From: Gautieria morchelliformis
Lineage: Eukaryota; Basidiomycota; Agaricomycetes; Gomphales; Gomphaceae
DNA length: 64,000 nt
Assembly (NCBI GenBank): GCA_015179125.1
Contig: WHVA01000288.1
Coordinates: forward strand, 80,519 to 144,518
Direction: 5' to 3'
The position numbers and the translations under genes were made by a program. Every line of letters begins with the position of its first letter. The first letter of the stretch is position 1. The notes beneath the pieces were generated by a model. The model was given only the letters and a program-made list of their open reading frames with translations, was not told the origin of the DNA and searched no databases. Below, piece by piece: positions 49,252 through 59,681 of this stretch.

Positions 49252-50784
49252 TTGCATACGGCCATGCCTCAATTTCCGGTAAATCTACAAGAAGGGTTCC
49301 CCTCGCTCGATGGAGCGTATCCACAATTCCCAATCAATGCTTCGCCACCATATGATCATCAGGTCCACACCGGCATGGGCTATGCCAGGCTATCAGTAGA
49401 TCCCTCCGGTCAAGGATTGTATCCTCCCTCATCACACCTTCAGTCCAGTTATCCGGCCTTGGACACGTTGACTCACTGGCGGCAGCAGACTTCGTCGATC
49501 CTGCCCGGACCGGACAATGATGTTGGAATGCCTCTGGGATACAACTTCCCATAGCATCCTTTCGAGCAACCGCAAAAGTACGTGATACTCACCTACCAAG
49601 AGCGCATGTGCTAACCATCTTTTCCTAGCGGCTGGGGTCACTGTACTGAACAGAACGTTGCTTACTCAGGTCAGACACAGCCGACATATGTCGTTCCTGC
49701 GGGGCAACTTCACGTTGACATCCCCACTCACCCGGTCACTTTCAACCACAGTGCCACTGGTCAAATGGCCCTGCCTGTCAACAGTGCTGAATTCTATGAC
49801 CAGTGGACAAGTCAACCCAATTGCTACTTTCCGCAGTTGCCAGAAAGTTCTAATGCGTTTCCTGAGATCGACTGTGCATAAGCTCTACTGTACTTAGCGC
49901 GACAAGGATGGAGCTCATGCCCCTTTTCCAGTGGCACAGCGGCCAAGCAATTTCAATAATCACGCATCGGCCCAACAGCCCCCATCACAATTTTTTAGTC
50001 AGAACCAGATGGGCACATGGTTTCCGCAAGTTGTAGTTGGGGTTCAGAACCAGTGAGCACATGTTAACATTCACAGAAACAGCGATTTTAACCGGTGGTT
50101 CGTCAGATCGCAAGGTTCCAACCCCAGCTACCCGATAAACATTATAAGTCACGACGATGGCCATGTATGGAATACCACACATGTGACACCCGTGACCATT
50201 GCTCTCGAGCAGCTGGAGGGAAGCTCCCACCCGATGAGCCATCCCGCACATGCAACAGTGCCCGAGGCACTGCCCTCTAGCGTGGCCACACTCGCCACAG
50301 CACGCATGCCACGAGTCCCATCATAGACCTGATCCTCTCAGACGAGGGGATATGCAACTACGTGCAGCCACACGGGGAGGCGTGTGGCGTCCGGATGACG
50401 CACACATCAGCACAGCATGTCGGACGGCACTGGTTCACATGTCACACCATGAAAGAGCTGCAGATGATAGACGAGAAGAGCCTGGATATGTCGCAGGCTA
50501 GGATTATCAACACCCTGGCCAGGATGCGCATAGCGAGGACGCACACTTTGTGCTGCCCGTTCAGCTTCTGCCCCAAGCCGCGCAAGCAGTTCCCGAGATC
50601 GGACAGCCTCGACCGGCACATGAAAATCTGTGTCGAGAATGAAAATAAGAGGCGTAAAAATGCTCACAAGACACTGCTACCGGCCAACAACTGTGTTCGT
50701 TCCCATATGCAACTGCGTCAAAGCCATCAGGACTATTTCAGCAATGAGTATGAGGTGGCGGTGTGGAGCATTCTCCATGCGTGA
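49252..50784 (+). pseudogene. zinc-finger-like transcription factor relic
   Basis: The first coding part (49252 onward) is Pro/Gln/Tyr-rich, like a fungal activation region (PQFPVNLQEGFPSLDGAYPQ). It has an in-frame TAG at 49552-49554 just before PFEQPQ, then an ordinary intron with GTACGTGATA donor near 49576. GWGHCTEQNVAYSGQ and more low-complexity sequence follow. The last part carries a Cys/His cluster: CNYVQPHGEACGVRM, HVGRHWFTCH, and CCPFSFCPKPRKQF with HMKIC. This suggests degenerate C2H2-type fingers. A one-base frame change near 50322 separates PRVPS from DLILSDEG. Two 24-nt GT...AG segments that would also have to be removed (49874-49897 and 50053-50076) make this more likely a broken gene than a working one. 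Confidence 0.4.
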
Positions 50785-51220
50785 TGACCAAGAGTAGAGG
50801 TAGATTAGCAATCATAAGTTGCTGTTGATCAGACTTTATAGCGGGCTAATTAATGGAGGTTGGGTCGTGGTAGTAACGGGGGTGGTGACAAACAGTTAAC
50901 CAACTGTGAGGTCAATGTTTTCGCCAAGTTAGGGGGGAGAGAGATTTTCCAGCCAAAGACCGAACCGTGGGAGTTGCCGGGAAGCGGCAACTTCCGGTTG
51001 CAGGTCCCTGAGGGCACGCAACCCACAGCATGTCCATACCGTGATGTGACTGTGCCGGAATGTGTCTGAGGCCGGCAAGCCTTGAGCGCGAGGACGTGGC
51101 AGGCCATACTACCACCCATGAATCCGATGCAACGCAGCGGACTGTGAGTATGCCTGACAGTACTGGCGACCTCCTTATAGGACGCTTGTAATACTGTTCT
51201 GGAATAAGATGAAAATTTTA
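50785..51220. other. intergenic/retroelement flank
   Basis: No coding feature recognised; probably the 3' region of the DIRS-like element. Confidence 0.4.
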
Positions 51221-52493
51221 TTAGGGCAAATGAAGGTTCTGCCATAGCTGGGACATGCGCGATGTAAGGGAGGGTATCGAGTCAAATGACTCGCTGATGA
51301 AATTGGGTAGGATCTCTTCGATCCGCCTCCAGTAAAGTAAGAATGCCATGGATGACCATCTGCCAATGACCAGGATGATCCATGGATTGATCCCCATGAG
51401 GAGGAGGTGTGAGGTGCCTCCAATCCTGAATCTGTGACCCAGGACAGGTGGTAGCCCGTTGGTGGACCAAACCTCCCGGCACCGCTCCAAGAACCAGTCT
51501 TTGGTCATTGGAGCCAGGCGCCGTTGGAGGTTTCGAAGGCGAAGAGTGGGGCGTGCTGCGGAACGCGGGAGTTGCATATGAGGTGGTGTTGGAAGGTGGC
51601 AATGGGGCTGCTGTGCTCACTGATGTCCATGAGCTGGAGGTCGTCACCCAGCGATCGTTTGGTTTTGGAAAAGGGAATGTGAATGGTGGTAAACCTGCAG
51701 CCCTGTTTGGCAACGCCATGCATGATCGGTGTGGATCGTGAAAAATGATGGGCAGCGTCAAAGGAGTGGCGGATGGGATTGTCAGTTCGGCTAAGCGGCA
51801 GCACGCCCAGAAGGAAATGGAAGTGACTGCGAATACGGCAGCGTCGAAGGAGTTTGTGAGGGTAAGGTTGTCGTGCAGAAGATTCAGGTGGGCTAGGGTG
51901 ACGGGTGCGTGGGCCTTCCGTGTGGACGAGGCTGGAGTGCAGTTGGTGGCCCCTCTCTTCGCCAGGGCCAGTAGGCCGCCCCCGTGCGATGGGACATCAT
52001 TGATTTGGTGCCAGCGGTGGATGCCGGCAAGCCATGTTGAGATGCAAGACTCGCTCACGGAGCTGGCCCCACAGTTCATTACAAACAGAGAAAGTAGCAT
52101 TTCGGAAGCAGGCATGCACTCAGACTCAGGCAGATCGATGGAGTCACAGTATTGGTGGAATCTCAGGAGGCCGGCTCCCCAGCCCTGGCGGGTGCCTTTG
52201 ACCATGCCGTTGGAGCAGACTTGCCGCATGCGTGCGATGTGCTCAGTAGGGAACGAATAATGAGAAGTCAAAGTACGATTGATAGAGTAAGGAGACTGCC
52301 AAGATTTAGCGTGATCAGTGGCTAGGACAAGTGGATGTAAGTGGGAAGGGGCAAGAAAGTTTTTAGGGTCACACGACGTTCGTGGCTTTCGTTGGCATAC
52401 AGGCTGCGGTAGGGGGGCGTCGTCGATTGCCGTCCCACCTGTGCATAACAGGCTGGCACGCTGCTCAGCCAGTATCTCTCGTCGTCTAAGCAT
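51221..52493 (-). pseudogene. tyrosine recombinase of a DIRS-like retroelement, frameshifted
   Basis: On the minus strand the ATG at 52493 (MLRRREILAEQRASLLCTGG) overlaps the RNase H stop by 8 bases. The N-terminal SAM-like domain contains GWGAGLLRFHQYCDSIDLPE and STWLAGIHRWH. The catalytic part has the first Arg in CRLAELTIPS, then two frame changes (near 51775 and 51510). RRLAPMTKDWFLERC follows, with the HxxR box GHRFRIGGTSHLLL, the GRW position, and the nucleophile Tyr in LLYWRRIEEILP. These are the R, HxxR, W/H and Y residues of tyrosine recombinases, so catalytic residues remain but the frame is broken. The combination with RNase H identifies a DIRS/Ngaro-type element rather than a Crypton or an integron. 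Confidence 0.78.
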
Positions 52494-53020
52494 AAATGAG
52501 TAGGTTGTGGAGCGCCTCTGGGAGGACGAAGAATTCTTGGAGGCGCATGTCGGGTGGGCCCATCTCACCGCGAGAGATGGAGTCCGCCCTGTTCTCCGCG
52601 GATGGTACATATTTTGTGTCAAGGGTGAGAAGGAAGGAAATGTGGTGGATGGCTTCGTTCCGTTGGGTGTTACGGGAGCAGCCCTTGGTGAGGGCATAGA
52701 TCACGCCGGTGTTGTCGCTGTGGATACACATGTGTGAATCCGTGAAACCTCGTGCGTGTATCCACAGAGCCGTGATCTCAACCGTGATTGTCTCTGCCCA
52801 GCTGATGTCTGGCCCACTGCGGTTCCAGCCGGGGGTCAGGCGCCAAGTGGCCCATCTGTCGCCGACTGTGAGGCCGATGCCCCATGATGTGGATGCGTCG
52901 ACCCAGATGTTGATGTCGACGGTGGTGCGGGGAAGCAGCGAACGCGAGATGCCGGTGCGGCGTAGGACGTCTGTCCATGTAAAGGATGTTGATCTTAGGA
53001 CCTTGTATCACAAGGGCACT
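52486..53020 (-). pseudogene. RNase H domain of the DIRS-like retroelement, RT missing
   Basis: The minus strand reads INIWVDASTSWGIGLTVGDR, then WRLTPGWNRSG, WAETITVEITALWIHA, HSDNTGVIYALTKGCSRN and YVPSAENRADSISRG, ending at 52486. The conserved acidic residues of retroelement RNase H (D in WVDAS, E in ETITVE, D in HSDN, D in RADS) are visible. Upstream an in-frame TGA closes the frame at about 53000, and the reverse-transcriptase fingers and palm expected before it are absent. The element is therefore 5'-truncated. YR-bearing elements with this domain pair are common in basidiomycetes (recalled, not searched). Confidence 0.72.
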
Positions 53021-53225
53021 GCAGAACTTGACCAATGAGTGGTATTCTGAATGCTACGTAGTGACAGGTAAGAGTAAGATGCGATGGGGACCGCTGGCCG
53101 GTTCCCACGCATAAACTATACAGTGGGTCCCTAAGGGGCCCACTGGGATTATGTAATAACTATTGTACATGTAGATACATAGGTTATTTATACCCTCCCC
53201 CTCTATAGACAACTATAGGGGTCAA

Positions 53226-54396
53226 CTACGACTCATAGAGGTCATCCATAATGGAGTCCTCTAGAGTGGCCGATATGATGACATCATCATCGTACGGGGC
53301 CGGTGGAGCACGTGACTCCTCTGGGGGCACCTCCGTGTCATCGGTGGTGATTGGGTGAGGCTGGTCAGCCTCACCACTAGTGGCGGTATCCGCTTGGGTG
53401 ATGAGGCCAGCATCCTCGCGGAGCATGGCCTCAACGGCCGGGTCCTCAGTCTGAGGAGGGGTCCGGAAGCGCGCCAGCTCTTGGTCGAGCTGAGCGTGAG
53501 TGAGGGGCCGTGGCACCATGGCCCTCACGGGTGGCAGCACTGAATGCCGCGCCGGTGATGCTGCGTTGAACATAGTGTTCAATGCATGCCACTCGCTCGC
53601 GAGTGACCCCCAACCATCTTGCGATCTCGGTGAGGGGGATGTCGGGGCCGGCTCGGCCCCCCACGGGGAATGGGCCTGTGATGGAGAGCTGCAGGGTGGT
53701 GCTCTGAGGCGTCAGCACTTCCCTGGTGTCGACGAGGCTCGACCATTGGTCTGTCGAGCCGAATAGGTCGAGTAGCCTCGCCCTGAGAGGTGATGCGACC
53801 CCTTTGACCCGGGGTGCAAGGGCCTTCAACCACATCCAGACGTCCATGTCGTCTAGGTTGAAGGTGCCATCCACGTTGTCACAGATGGCGGATGGGATTC
53901 CTTCAGGGTTGTGTATCCAACCCTTTAGGATGGCCGCGATATTGTGTGGGGTACCACCCGCTATCACGAGACAATCCCTTTTGGGATTGCGAGCACGTTG
54001 TTCGCGCTCAATGCGTTTCAATACGCTGATCATCTTGCACGTACGCGCGAGCTGTGGCGTTTCTTTTGCCCGCACTAGGAGTTCGACCAAGCGTGGGTCG
54101 TCGAGCGGGCAGACGTCGTACCATTGAGTACGACGCTGTTGGGCCTTCCCTACCGGCCATGGTAGGAGGCCCGTCTCGGAGATCGGTGGATCTCCGAGTG
54201 GGATGAGCGTCCCCTCCCCCGGGTAGGGTGGGTGAACTGTCCCTGCCGGTGGAGGCAGGGCCACGCCAGGCCCGATGTACTGGGCCTCGACCTGTGCTAT
54301 CCGCCGTTGAAGGGCGGGTGTGAGGGCAACACTAATGACGAAGCCACAACCAAAGATACTCAAGGAGATAAGAGCCGATACTAGGACAATGACCAA
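53226..54396 (-). pseudogene. unknown protein with N-terminal hydrophobic helix and HTH-like segment
   Basis: Two minus-strand frames (53446-54396 and 53226-53582) overlap and probably form one protein of about 390 residues with one frame change near 53590. The open frame begins with no ATG directly at a copy of the LTR end (54398), so the true start is probably cut off by the retrotransposon. It begins with a hydrophobic helix (LVIVLVSALISLSIFGCGF). Well-ordered segments follow: VLKRIEREQRARNPKRDCL, AGGTPHNIAAILKGWIHNP, DDMDVWMWLKALAPRVKG, then an HTH-like LTEIARWLGVTRERVACIEH and an acidic C-terminus. I do not recognise the family. It may be an ORF of the DIRS-like element next to it or an independent host or transposon gene. 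Confidence 0.4.
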
Positions 54397-54397
54397 C

Positions 54398-54476
54398 TGT
54401 GTAGTGGGTATCCTCAGGTTATAACTCTACCAACGATAGATACATGGGGACTTGCCTGTGTAGTGGGTATCCTCAG
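54398..54476 (+). repeat. short direct repeat at LTR border
   Basis: TGTGTAGTGGGTATCCTCAG occurs at 54398-54417 and again at 54457-54476, 59 bases apart. The second copy is taken as the LTR end. The first may be a remnant of an LTR-internal duplication or of an earlier insertion. Confidence 0.8.
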
Positions 54477-54733
54477 AGATCAAGCTGAGGAAACGCCACC
54501 ACACGGGCTACAGTCTTATAGCGCTGGCAAGGCTTACATAATAGGAGAGACGGAAACTTGTAGAAGGTTACGGAAAGTGATGGAAGGTCACGGAAAGTGA
54601 CGGAAAGTGACATGTGACGGGATGTGACATGTGACGGAAAGTGACGGAAGGTGACGGAAACTGACGGAAACTGATGGAAACTCATGGAAGGAAATAGAAA
54701 CTTGTGGAAGGAAACGCGTGAACCCTGACATCA
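54457..54733 (-). repeat. 3' LTR of gypsy element 2
   Basis: On the minus strand this begins TGATGTCAGGG at 54733 directly after a purine tract, and ends CCACTACACA at 54457. The length is about 277 bp. The 5' partner is not found, because the element is truncated. The interior is filled by a 10-bp tandem repeat. Confidence 0.6.
54550..54712. repeat. 10-bp tandem repeat inside LTR (TGACGGAAAG-like)
   Basis: About fifteen imperfect copies of TGACGGAAAG / TGACGGAAGG / TGACGGAAAC run through the LTR. ACATGTGACGGGATGTGACA in the centre forms a short near-repeat. Such arrays in LTRs can hold enhancer or terminator signals. Confidence 0.85.
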
Positions 54734-54742
54734 CCCCCCTCT
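54734..54742 (-). promoter_or_regulatory. polypurine tract of element 2
   Basis: The minus strand reads AGAGGGGGG immediately before LTR start TGATGTCA. This is the plus-strand DNA primer site in Ty3-type reverse transcription. Confidence 0.7.
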
Positions 54743-54765
54743 CAATGCTTGTCGTCCCGACAAGC

Positions 54766-55338
54766 TCAGCTGCCACCTAGCCCCCAACATCCACCGAGAC
54801 ATCGTTTCCAAGTATTCCACAGGCGGGACCACCATCTCTCCTGGCCCCTCCCTTCCTGGTAGCGTAGGTCAATGATGAGCTCAGGGGGATTGGGGTCCAT
54901 GGGCAAGTGCGACCCTCGGAACCTTGCTCGACGTATTCGCTCTCCTGCCACGTTACGGAAACGCCGCCCCACCCAGCCTTCGAAAGTGTAGGGGGTTCCG
55001 CAAGGGGGGGTTCCATCGTTGAGGAAGACAGGGTCGCCGATGTAGTACGTGTTCTCTCGTCTGTGTCGGGGTCTGAGGAATGCGAGTGCAGGGCGAGTGG
55101 GCGCCTGACTCTTCGCTGGTGTGAGGTCCTCAGAGCTGACGGACCACTTTGAAGACCATGTGACGTCGAGATCACGGCAGTCAAGCATCCTTTGTAGCTT
55201 GGCTTCACTGGCTGCTCTGGATGACGAGAAGCCGGAGAAGTGCAGGAGGGTGGGATCGACACGTGACATGTTTGGCAGGTCAGAGAGGTTTTGGGTGAAG
55301 CTGGGGAGGGCAACAAGCTCAATGGCGGGCGAGGACAT
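54766..55338 (-). CDS. accessory ORF of gypsy element 2, 190 aa, unknown
   Basis: The ATG at 55338 (MSSPAIELVALPSFTQNLSD) opens an unbroken frame of 190 codons that stops at 54766, 24 bases before the polypurine tract. It lies between the end of pol (55445) and the 3' LTR, in the sense orientation. A TATA box sits about 60 bases upstream of the ATG. The protein has a region reading YYIGDPVFLNDGTPPCGTPY, then GWVGRRFRNVAGERIRRARF and a Trp-rich basic tail (RWWSRLWNTWKRCLGGCWG). The tail could bind nucleic acid or membrane. No family is recognised. Its frame is intact while pol has several breaks. A second open frame overlaps it (54777-55322), so coding status rests on position and promoter rather than homology. 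Confidence 0.5.
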   Translation of the reverse strand: MSSPAIELVALPSFTQNLSDLPNMSRVDPTLLHFSGFSSSRAASEAKLQRMLDCRDLDVTWSSKWSVSSEDLTPAKSQAPTRPALAFLRPRHRRENTYYIGDPVFLNDGTPPCGTPYTFEGWVGRRFRNVAGERIRRARFRGSHLPMDPNPPELIIDLRYQEGRGQERWWSRLWNTWKRCLGGCWGLGGS

Positions 55339-55396
55339 GGTTGATGGATGTGGTGGGGTCGATGCAGTGGAAGTGAGTGGTCACAGGTGGAGAGGG

Positions 55397-55404
55397 GATA
55401 TATA
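55397..55404 (-). promoter_or_regulatory. TATA box upstream of the accessory ORF
   Basis: The minus strand reads GCTATATATCCCC about 60 bases before the ATG at 55338 and 40 bases after the pol stop. Confidence 0.5.
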
Positions 55405-55444
55405 GCTTATCGGAATGAATTGGTTAGGCGGAGGCCGATATCGC

Positions 55445-58400
55445 TTATCTTTGGGGTTCTGGACCCTTGGTATTATGAGTAGACGCTCTGCCTGCTGTCC
55501 AGTCGAAGAGAGTTTGCCTGGAAGGTTCTGTGAAGTTCTGAAATCTCTGGAAGGGGAGGGACATGTATGTGGCTGCTGAGATACGCTGAGGTGCCTCTGG
55601 GTTCTGCCGGTGAAATTCCTTCACGAGTCGCTTTGCCCCAGAGACATCTTCGCTGGTAGCCAGAGATCGTCGGCAGCTCCATAGCCCTTCCAGCGCATGA
55701 GATACTCCAACCTTCCACGGAACATCCTGCTGTCTAGAATCCTTTCAACTTCATATTCTTCGGCTCCATCCCGTATGACAGGGGGGGGTGGTGGAGGGGC
55801 ATGACGTTCAAGAATTGGGTCATCTTCATATGGCCGAAGCAGGACGACAGAGAACACTGGATGTGTGCGACCAAAGGATGCAGGAAGATTTAGACCATAG
55901 GCATTTCGTGAGACCACCTTATTAACAGTGTAGGGGCCTAGCCACTTGTGGTCTAGCTTCTTCATTGGGCGAGTGGTTGTGATGTTTTGTGCATTGAGCC
56001 AGACCTTGTCACCAAGCTTATAAACTGGGGCTGTTTTATGGTGCACGTCATAGAAGCGTGCCATGTCCTCTGCTGCCTTGGACAGGGCTGAACGAGCTTC
56101 TCCTGTGGCCGCTTCCATCCGCGTTGTGAACTCATCCAGGGCCTCGAGTCGAGTTTCCCGGACTGGTTCCAGTCCCAGCCTTGGATGTTGGCCACTGTCC
56201 AACATGAAGGGTGTAGTCTGGGTTGAGGCATGGATTCGGTTGTTATAGGCAAACTCGGCCAAGGATATCCATTCGAACCAATCATCCTGACGCTGGTTGA
56301 TGAATAGTCGAAGGTATTGCTCAATCTCCTGATTAACCCTTTCAGTCTGTCCATCAGTTTGGGGGTGATAAGCAGTAGAGGCAGCGACTTTGACACCAAG
56401 AAGTTTGTTCAGTTCACGCATGAACTGGGAGATGAACTGTGTGCCTCGATCACTGATGATTTCTTCAGGGAGCCCATGAAGTTTCCAGACATGATCACGG
56501 AAGAGTCGGGCAACTCCCACCGAAGTTACATCTGAAGTGGTGGGAATGACATGTGCACGCTTTGAGAGGCGATCGACGACAACAAGGAGAGTATCATAGC
56601 CATGACTGGTAGGCAGTTCTACAATCAAGTCAACAGACATAACCTGCCACCTACGGTCTGGGATACGGTTCGGTAGAAGCTTGCCAATGGGAGAAGCAGG
56701 GAAGGTTTTTGTCCGGTTGCACAGGTCACAGGCCTTCACGTATTTTGCAATGTAACGTCCCATCCCAGGCCACCAGTAACTCCGAGCAACTAGTTCAGTG
56801 GTTCTCCAACGACCAGGGTGACCGGTGAGAGGCATGTCATGGTGCGCTTTCACTATGTCATGTCGTAGTTTTGCATCAAGCGGCACGTACACTTTGTTGT
56901 GATAGAGGACAAGCCCATCCTGTTCAGACCACTCTTCTCCTCGTAAATTGCCAGAGGAGCCCAGTTCTTTGAGAGCCTTGACAACCTTTTCATCCCGGTC
57001 CACACAGTTCCTTACTCGATTGAGGAAAGCATCACCTTCACCTGGGACTAACTGCGCGCCAGCCTCTGGGGGACTCGCCTTGATGTGGAACAAGTCAGGG
57101 GTAAGTAAGACTTGATTTTGGTTGTCTTCCTCCCCCCGCTTATGATCCACGCGTCGTGAGAGTGCATCAGGCTTGGCTGAATGACGACCAGGACGATGGA
57201 TCAGCTCAAAATCAAAGCGAGAGAGGTAGAGTGACCAGCGTGCTTGACGACGGTTCAGGTGTTGTGCAGTGCGGAAGTAGGTGAGATTCTGATGGTCATT
57301 GAGAATCTCAATCTTGTGCTTTGTTCCCTCTAAGATGTGGCGCCATTCCTCTAATCCCCGAATCACAGAAAGGAGCTCCTTGTCATAGATGGCATAGTTG
57401 CGTTCAGCATCATTGAGGCTTTTGGAGACAAACCCCACAGGCCGCCATTTGCCATCATCACATAGCTGGGACAGTACTGCTCCTGTGGCATAGGCTGAGG
57501 CATCTGTTTCAAGACGGAAATGTTTGTCTTGATCAGGGAGGACAAGGATCGGTGTTGAGGTGATAAGGAGTTTGAGCTTGTCGAAGGACGCTTGCTCTGG
57601 GCCATTTGGATCCCAAGACCATTGGGCATCCTGTTTTGTCAACTGGTTGAGGGCTTTGCAATGTGTGAGAAGTCTTCCACAAATCTACGGTAGAAGTTGA
57701 TGAAACCAAGGAATGATTTGACTTCAGTGACGTTACGTGGTATTGGCCAGTCCCGCACCCCTGCAACCTTGACTGGGTCCATGGCAACCTGTCCTTGAGA
57801 GAGGATGAGGCCGAGATACTCCACCTCTAGTTGCTCAAATAGGCATTTTTCAGGTTTGAGGTACAGGTTGTTGGCCCGGAGGATTTCAAGGACACGTCGT
57901 ACAATCCTACGATGTTCTTCAAGCGACTCTGTGAAGATGAGAATGTCGTCCATGAACACCACACAACCCCTTCATCGATGAGACTCTTGAAGATGTCATT
58001 CATCATCGTCTGGAAGGTTGCTGGGCTGTTCGTGAGTCCAAAGAACATGACTAGAGGTTCATACAGGCCCCTATTTGTCCGAAAGGCTGCCTTCCACTCA
58101 TCTCCCTCTTTTATGCGTACATTATTATATCCCCAGCGAATGTCAAGCTTTGTGAAGTATTTAGCCCTTCCAGCAGCAATCTTATTCATGATGTCTGGAA
58201 CAAGGGGCAAAGGATAGGCATTCTTGATTGTTATATCATTGAGCTTCCGGTAGTCTTGCACAAATCTAAGACTGCCGTCCTTTTTCTTCACAAAGAAGAC
58301 TGGAGATGCCATAGGTGACTTGGAAGGACGGATACGATGGCTCTTCAGGTTCTCCTCAAGGAAGTTATCCAGTTCCCTTTGCTCAACCGGTGACATTGGG

Positions 58401-58930
58401 TAAACCTTTGTGCTGAAGGGTTGTGCACCTGGAGTGAGCTCAATTGCATGGTCCCAGGGCTTTCGAGGAGGCAGTTGGTCAAAATGACTCCTTAGAAAAC
58501 ACATCCTTGAACTCCTGGTATGGTTTGGGGACAAGGTCCTCGAAGGATCTGACTGGTGCAGACTTGCTGGCCCGTTCAGCAAGCTGTTGGGAGACAGTCC
58601 AGCCTGCGCCAATCATTTCAGGACTCTATTCACAAAGATGACAAAGGTCCTGTCTCCTTCCTCAAGTAGGGAGCGGGTGTGCTGTATGGGAACCTCCTCT
58701 TGATCTACACTCTCTTCTGGAACAGTTTCGACTGTGGGCCCTCTGACAACAGGTCTGCCCCACATGACTTGGGACAGCGTGTCATCTTCACATCTCCTGT
58801 ACGCCAGTCAACTTCTGGTTGTGTTCAACAAGCCATGTGTGACCAAGAATGATGGCAATCGTCCAAGGCTCGTGACAGAGAATGTGGCACGTTCCGTATG
58901 ATCCCAAAGGTGCAAATGAGGTCGACTTCT
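55445..58930 (-). pseudogene. pol of gypsy element 2 (protease end, RT, RNase H, integrase, chromodomain)
   Basis: On the minus strand, a protease remnant IILGHTWLVEHN lies near 58840. RT follows with WDHAIELTPGAQPF, ASPVFFVKKKDGSLRFVQDY and catalytic FMDDILIF near 57950. A 673-residue open frame at 55621-57642 then covers RNase H ([16 protein letters not shown]), the H2C2 zinc region ([21 protein letters not shown]), and an integrase D,D,E core ([29 protein letters not shown]). It also includes the GPY-like [12 protein letters not shown] and a chromodomain ([20 protein letters not shown]). Frame changes occur near 58490, 57960, 57655 and 55660. After the last, the frame continues [17 protein letters not shown] to a stop at 55445. 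Gag and the 5' LTR are missing, so the element is truncated near 58.94 kb. Confidence 0.88.
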
Positions 58931-58939
58931 TCCTTGATT

Positions 58940-59207
58940 GAGCCAGCCAGGGTTCATATGTGGGGGGGGGGGGGGGGTGAAGCGTGTACCACAGATGCTG
59001 TGACTGTAAGGAGATATCGTGGATGCGTGTCCGGTGATTGAGGGGGTGTCGGGGGGGGGGGGGCGGGGGCTTGCAAGGGGATGGGGGTTGGCGGTGGTTT
59101 GGTTTGTGTAGGATGGAGGGAGCTCATGCTGTTCCTTTGTATGTTGGACTACATTTCGCGGGGCATGTCTTCAATATTGTAGACCTTTTTCTTTTGGCAG
59201 GGGCTTT
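58940..59207. other. G-rich low-complexity junction
   Basis: G runs of 16 (58962-58977) and 13 (59051-59063) lie among GT-rich sequence, with strong G-quadruplex potential on the plus strand. It separates the truncated element 2 from the gag fragment. No gene. Confidence 0.7.
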
Positions 59208-59678
59208 TAAGGGCAACCCTGGCTAGTTGTGGAGATCACACTACCACACAACTGACAAGGGGAAATCCAAAGTATGTATAAATGAACAGAGCATACAAGA
59301 GAGGGGGTTCTCACCTGACAAGGGGAAATCCAAAGAGAAAAGTCTAAGGACCCCAATGTCAGCGAGCCCGTATTATACTACGCTGCGCAGCCAGGGACAA
59401 CACTTGGCACCCGCCATCAACCCTGCATCCCCTGACCCTTGATCGACCCTTGATGCCACCTATTATGCGAGTCGCTTGATTTCCGACACTGTTCCGGGGC
59501 GGAAGTCGGAAATTGGAGTGGAACTGGCAAGGCGAACGGAACTGGTGGAAGTTTCCTAGAAGCGGAATGTTCCCGAAAGCGGATGCGGAGATGGAATCGG
59601 AACCGGAGCGGAGTCGGAAATGGAGTCGGAACTGGGTGTGGTTGGAACTGGAAATGGAAAACAGGGTGTCCCCTGACA
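59208..59678 (+). mobile_element. gag 5' fragment of element-1 family, inverted relative to neighbours
   Basis: About 470 bases match the minus strand of 5994-6463 at high identity, including both copies of the CTGACAAGGGGAAATCCAAAG-type repeat, the acidic gag start and the run to GGGTGTCCCCTGACA. It contains a few small indels and a stop (CTAG for CTGG near 59222). It has no LTR and no other gypsy domain, so it is an isolated fragment. Confidence 0.88.
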
Positions 59679-59681
59679 TCA

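Noticed and set aside
51448..52260. Plus-strand ORFs of 97-171 residues
   Set aside because: Shadows of the tyrosine recombinase on the other strand.
53500..54127. Plus-strand ORFs opposite the HTH-like ORF
   Set aside because: The minus strand has better coding composition and secondary-structure-like periodicity.
58962..59100. G runs as a telomere or centromere repeat
   Set aside because: They are mononucleotide runs without a TTAGGG-type unit; better explained as low-complexity at a rearrangement.
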